From CAWEPK01 sp963835595 (GTDB lineage Bacteria; Desulfobacterota; Syntrophorhabdia; Syntrophorhabdales; WCHB1-27), in NCBI GenBank assembly GCA_963835595.1, contig CAWIGL010000002.1, positions 2,356,001-2,420,000 on the forward strand: 64,000 bases of DNA. Direction: 5' to 3'. The notes beneath the pieces are model-generated. The model was not told the DNA's origin, ran no database searches, and saw only the letters and a list, made by a program, of their open reading frames with translations. Made by a program: the position numbers and the translations under genes. Numbering within the stretch: position 1 is the first letter of the stretch; every line of letters begins with the position of its first letter. Of this stretch, positions 26,161 to 35,564 are shown piece by piece.

Positions 26161-26333
26161 GGGGCCGGGATATTTGCCCGGCGGTGTATATAACAGCTAA
26201 CCGCCGGGTAGTGCGTTACGCGGCCTTCGTGCCGTTTTCTCGGCGCGGCGTGCTCACATACAAAAACAGTATGCTCCGCCGCGCGCCTTCGAAAAGCAAC
26301 GCGAAATCCATCGAAAATCTCTCCGGCCCCCCG
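26161..26333 (+). repeat. PAL-1 palindromic repeat, long form, copy 2
   Basis: Ends GGGGCCGGGAT and CTCTCCGGCCCCCC. Contains the extra hairpin CCCGGCGGT (26177-26185) / ACCGCCGGG (26200-26208) with loop GTATATAACAGCTA, then TTTTCTCGGCGC, the ACATAC-AAAAACA-GTATG core and CTTCGAAAAGCAACGCGAAA. Confidence 0.85.
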
Positions 26334-26396
26334 TAAAGCGGCAGCGAATATGAAGTAGTATTTGCTTCTGTTCTGGGTTATACTTTTTGTCTGCTT

Positions 26397-26470
26397 GCGC
26401 CCGTGGCTCAGTTGGATAGAGCGTCGGCCTCCGGAGCCGAAGGCCGCAGGTTCAAATCCTGCCGGGCGCG
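26397..26470 (+). tRNA. tRNA-Arg (anticodon CCG)
   Basis: A 74-nt cloverleaf: acceptor GCGCCCG/CGGGCGC, D arm GGCTCAGTTGGATAGAGC, anticodon stem TCGGC/GCCGA with loop CTCCGGA (anticodon CCG), T arm GCAGGTTCAAATCCTGC, discriminator G. CCA is not encoded, unlike the tRNAs of the rrn operon. TATACT at 26379-26384 is a likely -10. Confidence 0.95.
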
Positions 26471-26565
26471 CTTATATGTCTTCGACAATACCGGGGGTCG
26501 GGTGATTTTCTGCCCGTCCCGGCAATCCTTCCCTTGACACGCCGGCATTTATGGCTTGAGGAGAC

Positions 26566-27333
26566 GTGGCAAAGCTCCCGGTTGTTTACAGCGAGGAGTT
26601 CCTGACCGATTACCGGACCGTCGATTGCGAGAGCCCGGACCGGGCATCTGCGATCCGCTTCGCAGTTCGGGATATTGCCGATTTCATAGACCCCGCGCCG
26701 TGCACGGAAGAGGACCTTCTCCGATGCCACACGAAGGCGCTCATCGAGACGGTAGAGAGGGACAGTGAAGTCTTCCGCATTGCCGGGAAGGCCGCGGGAG
26801 GTGCGATCAAGGCGGCGGAGATCGCCCTTGAAAGGCCTTCCTTTGCCCTGATCCGGCCCCCCGGTCACCATGCCGGACGCAACTTCAACGGCGGCTTCTG
26901 TTTCTTTAACAACATGGCCGTCGCCCTGTACAGCCTCTTGTCGAGGGGCATCATCGAGCGCGCCCTCATCGTCGATATCGACCTCCACTATGGCAACGGG
27001 ACCGAAGACATCGTGAAAGGGGACGACCGGATTTCCTTCCGGAATATCGGCGCTTCCAAAAGGGAGAAGTTCTTTGCCGACCTCGAGGCCGCGCTCAGGA
27101 CCGCCCGCGACTACGACATCGTGGGATGCTCCGCAGGCTTCGATACGTACCTCCACGACTGGGGCGGCATACTCTTTACCGACGACTACCGGAAGATCGC
27201 CGGGATGATCGCATCATCGAGCCGCCGCTTCTTCACGATTCTCGAAGGTGGCTACTATATCGAGGACCTTGGTAAGAACGTCGCGTCCTATCTCAAGGGC
27301 ATTCCGGAAGCCTATGCGGCAGGGACAGATTAG
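26566..27333 (+). CDS. Histone-deacetylase-family (arginase/deacetylase fold) protein
   Basis: Zinc-dependent amidohydrolase of 255 residues in the class II HDAC-like family. The His-His dyad is in LIRPPGHHAGRNFNGGFCFF near residue 100; zinc ligands Asp and His are in ALIVDIDLHYGNGTEDI and the third Asp in GCSAGFDTYLHDWGG; the catalytic Tyr is in ILEGGYYIEDLG. GTG start preceded by GAGGAG. It is shorter than most relatives, with a reduced N terminus. Substrates might be acetyl- or acyl-lysine or acetyl-polyamines. A second deacetylase of the AcuC type lies at 52710-53827. Confidence 0.92.
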   Translation: MAKLPVVYSEEFLTDYRTVDCESPDRASAIRFAVRDIADFIDPAPCTEEDLLRCHTKALIETVERDSEVFRIAGKAAGGAIKAAEIALERPSFALIRPPGHHAGRNFNGGFCFFNNMAVALYSLLSRGIIERALIVDIDLHYGNGTEDIVKGDDRISFRNIGASKREKFFADLEAALRTARDYDIVGCSAGFDTYLHDWGGILFTDDYRKIAGMIASSSRRFFTILEGGYYIEDLGKNVASYLKGIPEAYAAGTD

Positions 27334-27523
27334 GGGCCGGGGCGGATGCGGGATCTTTGCCCGGCGGTGTATATAACAGCTAACCGCCGGGTAGTGCGTT
27401 ACGCGCCTGACTTCGTCCTCGTGTTCGACGCGAGTCCTCACATACACAAGATGTATGCTCCGGCTCGCACCTCCACGACTCCTTGTCATTCATCGAAAAT
27501 CTCTCCGCCCCGCCCCGGCCCCC
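27334..27523 (+). repeat. PAL-1 palindromic repeat, long form, copy 3
   Basis: Starts at the stop codon of the deacetylase gene. The hairpin CCCGGCGGT (27360-27368) / ACCGCCGGG (27383-27391) with its loop is identical to copy 2; the central part (ACATACA-CAAGA-TGTATG) and arms differ more. Ends GCCCCGGCCCCC. Confidence 0.8.
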
Positions 27524-27565
27524 AATTCCATTGACATCTTTTCGCCCCATGTATGATAATAATTA

Positions 27566-29311
27566 ATGCAGCAAAGATCGATTCCAGTTATCCTGGAGGA
27601 GATCGCGGCCCTGCTGGAGATCGAAGGAGAAAACCCCTTCAGAGCAAAAGCCTATCACAACGCGGCGAAGGTGGTCGCGGGCCTCGATGACCTCGATTCA
27701 CTCATAAAGGAGGGGCGTCTAGAGACGATCAGGGGGATCGGGGAGACGCTCTCCGCCAACATCGCCGAGTACTACGAGACGGGAAGGATGGCGTTCCACG
27801 AGGAGCTGCTGCAGGAAAATCCCGCCCACGCTCCTGGAGCTCCTCCAGGTGCCGAACCTCGGCCCGAGGAAGATCAAGCTCCTGTTCGAGAAACTGGGCG
27901 TCTACTTCCTTGGGCGAGCTCGAGTACGCGTGCAGGGAGAACCGCCTCGTCAGCCTCTTCCGCTTCGGCGAGAAGACGCAGGGCAGCATCATGAAGGGCA
28001 TCGAGTTCCTGCGGCGCCACAAGGGGGAGTTCCTCTTCGGCGACGTATATCCCCTGGCCGCGCGGCTCAGGGAGCGCCTTGAGCGCGCCGTCTCCGGCGG
28101 GCTCGTCGAGGTCTGCGGGAGCATAAGGCGAAGAAGCGAGGTCGTAAGGAACATCGATATAGCCGTTGGCGCCGCAGGCGCAGACAGCGCGGCAGTATCG
28201 ACGCACCTGGCCGCCTTCCCGGAGGTCGAGGAGGTGTTGACCGGGTACGGCGGGCGCATCGCCTGCCGGCTCGTCACAGGTATCGAGGCGCGCCTGACGG
28301 TCGTGGAGCCGCAGTCCTTCCCCTTCGCGGTCCTCTATTTTACGGGCAGCGCGGCGCATACGTCGCGGCTCTGCGAGCTGGCGGAAAAAAGGGGCCTTGT
28401 CCTGAACGAGCGGGGGTTCTTCAAATCGGGCAGGCCCGCCGGGCCTCCCGTTGCAGGCGAGGCGGAGATCTACGCCTTCCTCGGCCTTGCGTACGTGCCG
28501 CCGGAGCTGCGCGAGGACAGGGGCGAGATTGCGGCGGCCGCGCTCGGGCGGCCTGCCGCGCCTCGTCGAGGCGGCAGACCTTAAAGGGACGCTCCACGTC
28601 CACACGAGCATGAGCGACGGCACTGCCGACCTGCGCGCCATCTGCGACGCGGCCCGCGCCATGGGCCTCTCCTACGTCGGCATCTGCGACCACAGCAAAA
28701 GCGCCTACTACGCCGGGGGCCTGAAGGCCGACGACGTGCTGCAGGCAGTGGGAGGCGATCGACGAGTTCAACGCGGCAAACGAAGGCTTCACCTTTCTCA
28801 AGGGCATCGAAAGCGACATCTTAGCCGGACGGGAGCCTCGATTACGACGACGAGATGCTTGCGGGCTTCGATTTCGTGGTCGCCTCCGTCCATTCGGGCT
28901 TCTCCATGGGGCAGGCGGAGATGGAGGCGCGCATCATAAGGGCGATGGAGAACCCCTACACCACGGTCCTCGGCCACCCGACGGGCAGGCTTCTGCTCGC
29001 AAGGGACGGATACAAGGTGGACATGGCGCGCATCATCGACGAGGCGGCCCGCCTCCACGTCATCATCGAGCTTGAACGCGAGCCCTTACCGTCTCGACAT
29101 CGACTGGCGGCACCTGCCGGAGGCGCGAAAGAAGGGCGTAATGATCGCCATCGACCCGGACGCCCACACCGCGGGCGGGCTCTCCGAGCTTTTCTACGGC
29201 ATAGGGATTGCCAGGAAAGGCTGGCTCACGGCGGCCGACGTCGTCAACACAAGGGACGCGCAAGGGATGAAAGACCTCTTCGGCGAGGTGAGAAATGGCA
29301 AAGGACATTGA
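27566..29311 (+). CDS. polX: PolX-type DNA polymerase / PHP 3'-5' exonuclease, several frameshifts as read
   Basis: Family X polymerase with C-terminal PHP phosphoesterase, about 570 residues when the frame is repaired; role in base-excision repair. N-terminal helix-hairpin-helix region IPVILEEIAALLEIEGENPF and LQVPNLGPRKIKLLFEKLGV; palm motif VEVCGSIRRRSEVVRNIDIA (Asp-x-Asp as NIDIAV); PHP motifs GTLHVHTSMSDGTADL, GICDHSKSAYYAGG and VLGHPTGRLLLARDG. The frame changes at about 27815, 27908, 28547, 28745, 28823 and 29072, each repaired by removing one base. Homology resumes exactly after each break. It overlaps nth by 17 bases. Probably intact in the organism. Confidence 0.85.
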
Positions 29312-29937
29312 GGCCATCATGAAGCGGCTGAAAGAGATGCACGGAAAGCCCCGCGTCGAGCTTAACTACTCGAACCCCCTGGAGCTGACCGTCGCGACCG
29401 TCCTTTCCGCCCAGTGCACGGACGAGCGGGTAAACCGCGTGACGGAGCGCCTTTTCAAGCGGTATAAAAAGGCGCAGGACTATATCGACGCGCCCATCGA
29501 GAAGCTGGAGGAGGAGATCAGGGAGACGGGCTTTTACCATAACAAGGCGCGCAGCCTGAAGAACATAGCGGCGAGATCAAAGGAAAGGTTCGGCGGGCGG
29601 ATACCCGATGACATCGACACCTTCGCCACCGTCAAGGGCATAGGCCGCAAGTCGGCGAACATGATCGTCGGCCTCGCCTACGGGAAGCCCGCAGTCATCG
29701 TCGATACGCACGTGACGAGGGTGAGCGGCCGCGTCGGCCTTACGAAGAACAAGGACCCGGAGCGGATCGAGGAGGAGCTTGAGGGGATCGTGCCGGAGAA
29801 GCGAATGGACGGCCTTCTCGCTCCTCATGATCCTCCACGGCAGGTACGTCTGCAAGGCGAAAAAACCCGAATGCCCGCGCTGCCTGTTGAAGGAAGAGTG
29901 TGACTACTGGTCGGAGGGGAAGTACGAAGGGCCATAG
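29295..29937 (+). CDS. nth: Endonuclease III, one frameshift as read
   Basis: DNA glycosylase/AP lyase for oxidised pyrimidines, about 213 residues. Helix-hairpin-helix FATVKGIGRKSANMIVGLAY carries the catalytic Lys; VIVDTHVTRVSGRVGL holds the catalytic Asp. Near the end the frame is lost at the AA of 29804-29805; removing one A gives EKRWTAFSLLMILHGRYVCK followed by the [4Fe-4S] loop C-x6-C-x2-C-x5-C (CKAKKPECPRCLLKEEC) and a stop at 29935-29937. It lies directly after polX, another base-excision-repair gene. Confidence 0.9.
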
Positions 29938-29971
29938 GGGGTCGGCCGGAAAGCTGAAGGGAGGAAGGAGT

Positions 29972-31865
29972 ATGGCGTTTGATCGGGAGTGCCTGACAAC
30001 TGAAGAGATCGACCGCCTGGAGGAGCTGGCCCGGCTTGCCCGGGGCGATATCGTGACCATGACGAGCCTGGCGGGGTCGGGCCATCCGGGAGGGTCGCTC
30101 TCGTCCCTTGAGATGTGCCTCGTCGTCTTCTCGTACGCCGACCTTGCAGGGCCGCACAGGGACCGGATAGTGGTGAGCCACGGCCATACCTCGCCCGGCG
30201 TCTACGCAGCGCTCGCCCGCCTGGGCCATCTGCCGCTCGACGAGGTCGTCGCGTTCTTCAGGAGGGCGCGAAGCCCTTACGAGGGGCACGTCGTCAGGGG
30301 CATCCCTTTCATCGACTGGTCGACGGGGAACCTCGGCCAGGGGCTTTCCGCGGGATGCGGCTTTGCGCTTGCCGCCAGGGTTAAGAAACAGGATTACCAC
30401 GTCTACGTGCTGATGAGCGACGGCGAGCAGGCGAAGGGGCAGGTGGCCGAGGCGCGCCGGTTCGCCCGCAAGTACGGCCTTTCGAACATCACCGTCCTCG
30501 TCGATTGCAACGGCATCCAGATAAGCGGCGCGACGGACGTGGTGATGCCCGTCAATATCGCGGAGGACTACCGGGCGGACGGATGGGACGTGATCGAGGT
30601 GGACGGCCACGACTTCGACGCGCTCTACCGGGCGCTCAAGAAAGCGCAAGGCGTCGGCAAATCCCGTCTGCATCGTGGCCCGCACGGTCATCGGCAACGG
30701 CATCCCCTTCATGGAGGGGAAGGCGGAATACCACGGCAGGCCGCTCAACGCGAAAGGAGATGGCGGAGGCCGCGGCCGTCCTCGGCATCGAGGACAGGAC
30801 CGAGTACTACAGGCAGAAACGGAAAGGGGCCTGGGAGTGGCAGCCGCAGGTGCAGCGTGACGGGGAGGTCCTCGACCCGGGCGAGCCTTTCACTATACGG
30901 ACGAGGACAAGATCGACAACAGGACCGCCTTCGGCAAGGCGCTGAAGGACCTGGGCGAGAGGAACATCCCTGCGGGCAGGCCCGTCTGCGTCTTCGACTG
31001 CGACCTGGCGACCTCCGTCAAGTCGGCCGATTTCGCCAAGGCCTTCCCCGAGCTACTTCTTCCAGGGCGGCGTGCAGGAGCACAACACGGCGACCGTCAG
31101 CGGGGCGCTCTCGACGATGGGCGTCGTCACGTTTTTCGCGGACTTCGGCGCCTTCGGCATGGACGAGACGTACAACCAGCAGAGGCTGAACGACATCAAC
31201 GGGACGAACCTGAAGCTCGTCCTCACGCACCTGCGGCCTCGACGTGGGCCAGGACGGAAAGACGCACCAGTGCATCGACTACATCGGGCTGGCGCGGAAC
31301 CTTTACGGCTTCAAGCCGGTCGTCCCGGCGGACGCGAACCAGACGGACCGCGTGGTCCGCTACGCGGCCGCGCACCAGGCAATTTCATGATAGGCACGGG
31401 CAGGTCCGCCTGGCCGGTGATCTGCGACGAGGAGGGCGGCCCGTTTTTCGCGGACGGCTACCGGTTCGTCTACGGGCGGATGGATACCGTGCGGCCGGGG
31501 ACGGACGCGGCCATCATCGCCTATGGCGGGATGGTCGACAGGGCGATCAGGATAAGGGCGGCCCTCGCGGGGAAGCGGGCATCGATCGCCGTCGTCAACA
31601 TGGCGTGCGTGACCGCGATCGACGAGGAGACGATGGGCCGGCTGCTGAAAGTGCCCCTATATCTTCACCTACGAGGACCATAACCCGGAGACGGGCATCG
31701 GCGCCGACGCTCGCCTTCTGGCTCCTGGACACGGGTACAAGGGGCGGCTGGCCCGCTTCGGCGTCAAGCGGCTACGGCCTTTCGGGCGAGACGGAGGAGG
31801 TGCTGAAGGAGGAGCGGCTCGACGTCGATTCGATGGTGGAGGCGATATGGGGGGTGATGAGGTGA
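29972..31865 (+). CDS. tkt: Transketolase, many frameshifts as read
   Basis: Thiamine-diphosphate transketolase of about 630 residues with N-terminal PP domain, pyrimidine domain and C-terminal domain fused. The first 230 residues are uninterrupted: SLAGSGHPGGSLSSLEMCLV, GHTSPGVYAALARLGHL, then STGNLGQGLSAGCGFALA and LMSDGEQAKGQVAEARRFA (TPP motif). Downstream the homology alternates frames at about 30660, 30756, 30893, 31053, 31230, 31378, 31654, 31704, 31734 and 31769. Recognisable blocks include CIVARTVIGNGIPFMEGKAE, QEHNTATVSGALSTMGVVTF and RYGLSGETEE-like ends. Most breaks are one-base insertions, three are deletions. AAGGAG precedes the ATG. Confidence 0.82.
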
Positions 31866-31984
31866 GAGGTAATATGGCCAACCTGCCGGAATGAACCGGG
31901 CGACATTGCTCGCTTTAAAACGTGATGGTAAACGCACATATGAGCGGCAAGTATGAGGATGCAGAGGTGGTGGCGCGCAAGGTT

Positions 31985-32060
31985 CGAGGCGCGTAGGCGT
32001 ACTTTTTTGTACGTCGGAGCGCTCGGACCGCAGCGCAACGCCGCATATGCGCCTCAGACG
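31985..32060 (+). repeat. GTAC-core hairpin repeat (family 4), copy 2
   Basis: GGCGTACTTTTTTGTACGTC flanked by GTTCGAGGCGCG and GGAGCGCTCGGACCGCAGCG. Resembles 21108-21165 inverted. It fills most of the 222-bp gap between the transketolase and AICAR-transformylase genes. Confidence 0.5.
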
Positions 32061-32087
32061 CAGCCGCACCCGATATAAGGAGATGAA

Positions 32088-33381
32088 ATGGCAGAGATCA
32101 AGGAGATGTACAAGAAGGTAGTCAAGGACAGGTTCCCCGACACGATCACGATCGACATGGGCGGGCAGAAGCTCTCGTACCGGAAGAAGAGTATGGAGCA
32201 TCTACGACGCGGACGAGAAGGCGGAGGTCGAGCGGGGCATCCGCTACGGCGAGAACCCCGACCAGCCGGCGGCCCTGTACGAGCTGGTCAACGGCAACAT
32301 CATCCTCGGCGACGTGCGCTTCTTCGATTTCGATGCGGGCCTCGTGAGCAGGATCACGGAAGAGGACCAGCTCCAGGTGGGCAAGCACCCCGGCAAGATC
32401 AACCTGACGGACGTCGACAACGCCCTCAACATCCTGCGGTTCCTCGACGCCAAGCCGGCCTGCGCGATCATGAAGCATAACAACCCGTGCGGCGCAGCCT
32501 ACGGGTGCAACGTCCGCCGAGGCCTTCGAGAAGGCGTTCTGGTGCGACCGGATCGCGGCATTCGGCGGCGCGGTCGTCTTCACGAAGACCCTCGACGTCG
32601 AGACGGCCAAGGCGATGGCCCCGTACTACTTCGAGGTCGTCTGCGCGCCCGATTATGAAGGGGCCGCCCTCGACATCCTCAAGAAATGGAAGAACCTGCG
32701 GATCCTCCAGATAAAGGAGATCGAGAGGCTCCAGAAGTACAAGACGAAGAGGATCATCGACTTCAAGTCCCTCATGGACGGCGGCCTCATCATCCAGGAA
32801 TCCCAGCCCTTCAGAGTCAAAGGGAAAGGACGACCTGAAGCCCGCCGAGGCCGACGTACAAGGGCGAGACGTACAGGATCTGAGAGGGCGCCGACGGAGG
32901 CGGAGCTGGACGACATGCTCTTCGGCTGGTACGTCGAGTCGGGGGTCAGCTCGAATTCGGCGCTCTTCGTGAAGGACGGGGCGACCGTCGCCATCGGCAC
33001 GGGCGAGCAGGACAGGGTCGGGCGTGGTGGAGATCGCCGTCTTCAAGGCGTACACGAAGTTCATGGATGCCCAGGTCTTCAAGAAGTTCGGCGTGCCCTA
33101 TCGCCGTCTTCAGGCTGGAGGCGGAGGCAGGCAAGAGGCGGATGGAGGACCTCAAGGAGATCGAGGAGTACACGAAGGCCCAGAAAGGCGGCCTCCTCGG
33201 CTCGGTCGTCGTCTCCGACGGCTTTTTCCCCTTCAGGGACGGCGTGGACGCGGCCATAAAGGAAGGCGTGACCGGCGTGATCCAGCCCGGCGGCTCGGAG
33301 AGGGATTTCGAGGTGATCGAGGCGTGCAACGAGGCCGAGGTGACGATGGTATTCACGGGCCAGAGGCTGTTCAAGCACTAA
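32088..33381 (+). CDS. purH: AICAR transformylase (PurH C-terminal type), several frameshifts as read
   Basis: Phosphoribosylaminoimidazolecarboxamide formyltransferase of about 430 residues; no IMP-cyclohydrolase (MGS) domain is seen in front. Motifs: GIRYGENPDQPAALYELVNG, CAIMKHNNPCGAAYG (catalytic KHxNPCG) and the terminal VVSDGFFPFRDGVDAAIKEG, then GVIQPGGSERDFEVIEACNE and VFTGQRLFKH. The frame switches near 32190, 32506, 32826, 32853, 32881, 33021 and 33101, nearly all one-base insertions. AAGGAGATG lies before the start. It should catalyse the formyl transfer in purine synthesis. The lack of the cyclohydrolase domain implies that step is done by another protein. Confidence 0.82.
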
Positions 33382-33574
33382 CGCATGCTGCCTGTATGAG
33401 GGGGAGTCTCTGCGAGCTTTGCTCGCAGAGGGGGCGCTGACCCCATGAACTGCGCAAGGTTGTTTAAGCACTAGGCGCGCCCTCTTTTAATGGGGGGAGT
33501 CTCTGCGAGCTTTGCTCGCAGAGGGGGCGTGAACCAATAACTGCGCAGAGGTTGTTTAAGCACTAGGCGCGCCT
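33364..33574 (+). repeat. Tandem repeat of the purH 3' end plus REP-like hairpin (two extra copies)
   Basis: The gene end AGGCTGTTCAAGCACTAA (codes RLFKH-stop) recurs almost unchanged as AGGTTGTTTAAGCACTAG at about 33457 and 33551, each followed by GCGCGCC and separated by the REP-like family 2 unit (GGGGAGTCTCTGCGAGC, TTT, GCTCGCAGAGGGGGCG) at 33399-33447 and 33492-33540. Repeat period is about 94 bp. Confidence 0.75.
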
Positions 33575-33627
33575 CTTCCACCGGCCCATGCGATATATGG
33601 GCCGGGGCTTGGGCAATTGAGAAAAAC

Positions 33628-33679
33628 GTCACAAATAGGTGACATCATCGGGATACGGGATAAATGCAGGCATTTATCC
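33628..33679. promoter_or_regulatory. Two inverted repeats upstream of gcdA (candidate operators)
   Basis: GTCAC-AAATAG-GTGAC (33628-33643) and the perfect 10-2-10 palindrome GGATAAATGC-AG-GCATTTATCC (33658-33679) lie 20-70 bp upstream of the gcdA -35 box. The second looks like a site for a TetR- or MarR-type dimer. Regulator unknown. Confidence 0.5.
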
Positions 33680-33699
33680 GCACTGCCTGCCGTTTTCTA

Positions 33700-33730
33700 T
33701 TGACAAAAGGTCAGCTCCGAAAAATATAAT
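33700..33730 (+). promoter_or_regulatory. Promoter of gcdA
   Basis: TTGACA (33700-33705) and TATAAT (33725-33730), both consensus but 19 bp apart, which is long and typical of promoters needing an activator or DNA-twisting regulator. Confidence 0.55.
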
Positions 33731-33775
33731 TGTGAAATCTATAACAATATCAAAACGCCACCGGAGGGAATAAGG

Positions 33776-35497
33776 ATGAGACCGTATTTCGAGAAGATGC
33801 AGCCATTCGGCAAACCGGTGAAAGAGAACCCGGCGAACGCCGAGGAGATCAAGAAGGTCGAGGAGGAGATCGACGAACTGCTGGAGGAGAAGAAGAACGC
33901 CGGGCTGCCCGCCGAAGTCCTCAACAAGAGGGGCGAGTGGACGGTCCACCAGCGCCTCGACTACATCCTCGACAAAGGCACCTGGGCGCCCCTGCACATG
34001 CTGTACGATCCCATGGACGAGGAATCGGGGACTACGGGCGTCGTTGACGGTCTCGGCAGGATAAACGGCCGGTGGTGCGTGATCATCGGCTTCGACAACA
34101 AGGTCATGGCGGGGGCGTGGATCGCGGGCCAGGCGGACAACATCCTCCGGGTCACCGACATCGCGAAAAGGCTCCATTGCCCGCTCGTCTGGCTCGTCAA
34201 CTGCACCGGCGTCAAGCTGACCGAGCAGGAGAAGGTCTACGCCAACAGGCGGGGGAACGGCACCACGTTCTTCAGGCACGCCGAGCTGAACAAGCTGGGC
34301 ATCCCCGTGCTCGCCGCCATCTACGGGACGAACCCGGCGGGCGGCGGCTACCAGGGCATCAGCCCGACCCTGCTCCTCGCCCACAAGGACTGCAACATCG
34401 CCGTCGGCGGCGCGGGCATCGTGAGCGGCATGGCGCCGAAGGGCTACTTCGACGAGGGCATGGCGGAGCAGATCATCGACGCCACGAGGAAGTTCAAGTC
34501 GGTGCCCCCCGGCAGGGTCGAGATCCATTACGACAACACGGGCTTCTTCAAGCAGGTCTTCCAGACGGAAGAGGCGATACTCGACGCGGTCAAGGAATGG
34601 GTCACCTACCTGCCCGCTTACAACGCCAAGTTCTTCAGGGTGGCGGAGCCTGCCGAGCCGGCTTTCCCGGCCGAGGACCTCTACAACATCGTCGCCTTCA
34701 ACCAGAAGATGACCTACGACGTCTACCAGTTCCTCTCAAGGCTCGTGGACGGCAGCGAGCACATGGAGTTCCGCCCCGACTACGGGCCGGAGCTTTACAC
34801 GGGCCTCGTCAAGATCGACGGCTTCCTTATCGGCGTCGTGGCGAACAAGCAGGGCATGATGCCGAGGGGCTATCCGCAGTACGCGCCGTATCCCGGCATC
34901 GGCGGCAAGTTCTACCGGGAAGGGCTCATCAAGGTGAACGAGTTCGTCACGCTCTGCGGCAGGGACAGGGTGCCCATGGTCTGGGTGCAGGACACGACCG
35001 GCATCGACGTGGGCGACTACGCGGAAAAGGCGGAGCTCCTCGGCCTCGGCCAGTCGCTCATCTACTCCATCGAGCAGGCGAACGACAGCCCGATGATGGC
35101 CATCGTGCTCAGGAAGGGGACGGCCGCCGCCCACTACATCATGGCAGGGCCGCAGGCGAACAACAACAACGCCTTCACCCTCGGCACGGCGACTACCGAG
35201 ATCTACGTCATGCACGGCGAGACGGCGGCGGTGGCGAGCTTCGCCAGAAGGCTCGTGAAGGAGAAGGACGCGGGCAAGCCGCTCGCGCCCGTCATCGAGC
35301 AGATGAACAAGACGGTCAAGGAGTACTACGACAAGTCGAGGCCGGCATACTGCGCGAAGATGGGGCTGGTGGACGAGGTGGTCAAGATGACCGACCTGAG
35401 GAAGTACTTCGTGGCTTTCGCGAACTGCTGCTACCAGAACCCGACGTCGATCTGCCCGCAGCATCAGATGATGCTGCCGAGCATCATCAAGGGATAG
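33776..35497 (+). CDS. gcdA: Glutaconyl-CoA decarboxylase alpha subunit-type carboxyltransferase
   Basis: Carboxyltransferase of 573 residues with the acetyl-CoA-carboxylase crotonase fold duplicated. In the Na-pumping decarboxylase it moves CO2 from glutaconyl-CoA to biotin. Motifs: LVNCTGVKLTEQEKVYANRR, AAIYGTNPAGGGYQGISPTL and VGGAGIVSGMAPKGYFDEG in the first half, GGKFYREGLIKVNEFVTLCG and QDTTGIDVGDYAEKAELLGL in the second. GGAGGGAATAAGG precedes the ATG. The biotin-carrier and membrane subunits are not in this window. Anaerobic benzoate degraders form glutaconyl-CoA from glutaryl-CoA, so the gene fits that pathway. It is intact, monocistronic, with promoter and strong terminator. Confidence 0.93.
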   Translation: MRPYFEKMQPFGKPVKENPANAEEIKKVEEEIDELLEEKKNAGLPAEVLNKRGEWTVHQRLDYILDKGTWAPLHMLYDPMDEESGTTGVVDGLGRINGRWCVIIGFDNKVMAGAWIAGQADNILRVTDIAKRLHCPLVWLVNCTGVKLTEQEKVYANRRGNGTTFFRHAELNKLGIPVLAAIYGTNPAGGGYQGISPTLLLAHKDCNIAVGGAGIVSGMAPKGYFDEGMAEQIIDATRKFKSVPPGRVEIHYDNTGFFKQVFQTEEAILDAVKEWVTYLPAYNAKFFRVAEPAEPAFPAEDLYNIVAFNQKMTYDVYQFLSRLVDGSEHMEFRPDYGPELYTGLVKIDGFLIGVVANKQGMMPRGYPQYAPYPGIGGKFYREGLIKVNEFVTLCGRDRVPMVWVQDTTGIDVGDYAEKAELLGLGQSLIYSIEQANDSPMMAIVLRKGTAAAHYIMAGPQANNNNAFTLGTATTEIYVMHGETAAVASFARRLVKEKDAGKPLAPVIEQMNKTVKEYYDKSRPAYCAKMGLVDEVVKMTDLRKYFVAFANCCYQNPTSICPQHQMMLPSIIKG

Positions 35498-35507
35498 ATT
35501 AGATAGT

Positions 35508-35556
35508 GAGTGCAAAAAAGAGGGGACGGACCTGCCGCCCCCTCTTTTTTGCACTC
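35508..35556 (+). terminator. Strong bidirectional-type terminator after gcdA
   Basis: GAGTGCAAAAAAGAGGGG, 13-base loop, perfect 18-bp complement with TTTTTT in the descending arm. Confidence 0.88.
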
Positions 35557-35564
35557 ACCCAGGG

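Noticed and set aside
27814..33102. Programmed ribosomal frameshifting in polX, nth, tkt and purH
   Set aside because: About two dozen sites lack a common slippery motif and shift in both directions; sequence error is far simpler.
34072..35502. Plus-strand open frame (476 codons) within gcdA in another frame
   Set aside because: Arg/Gly/His-rich low-complexity translation typical of an out-of-frame reading; gcdA is intact in frame.
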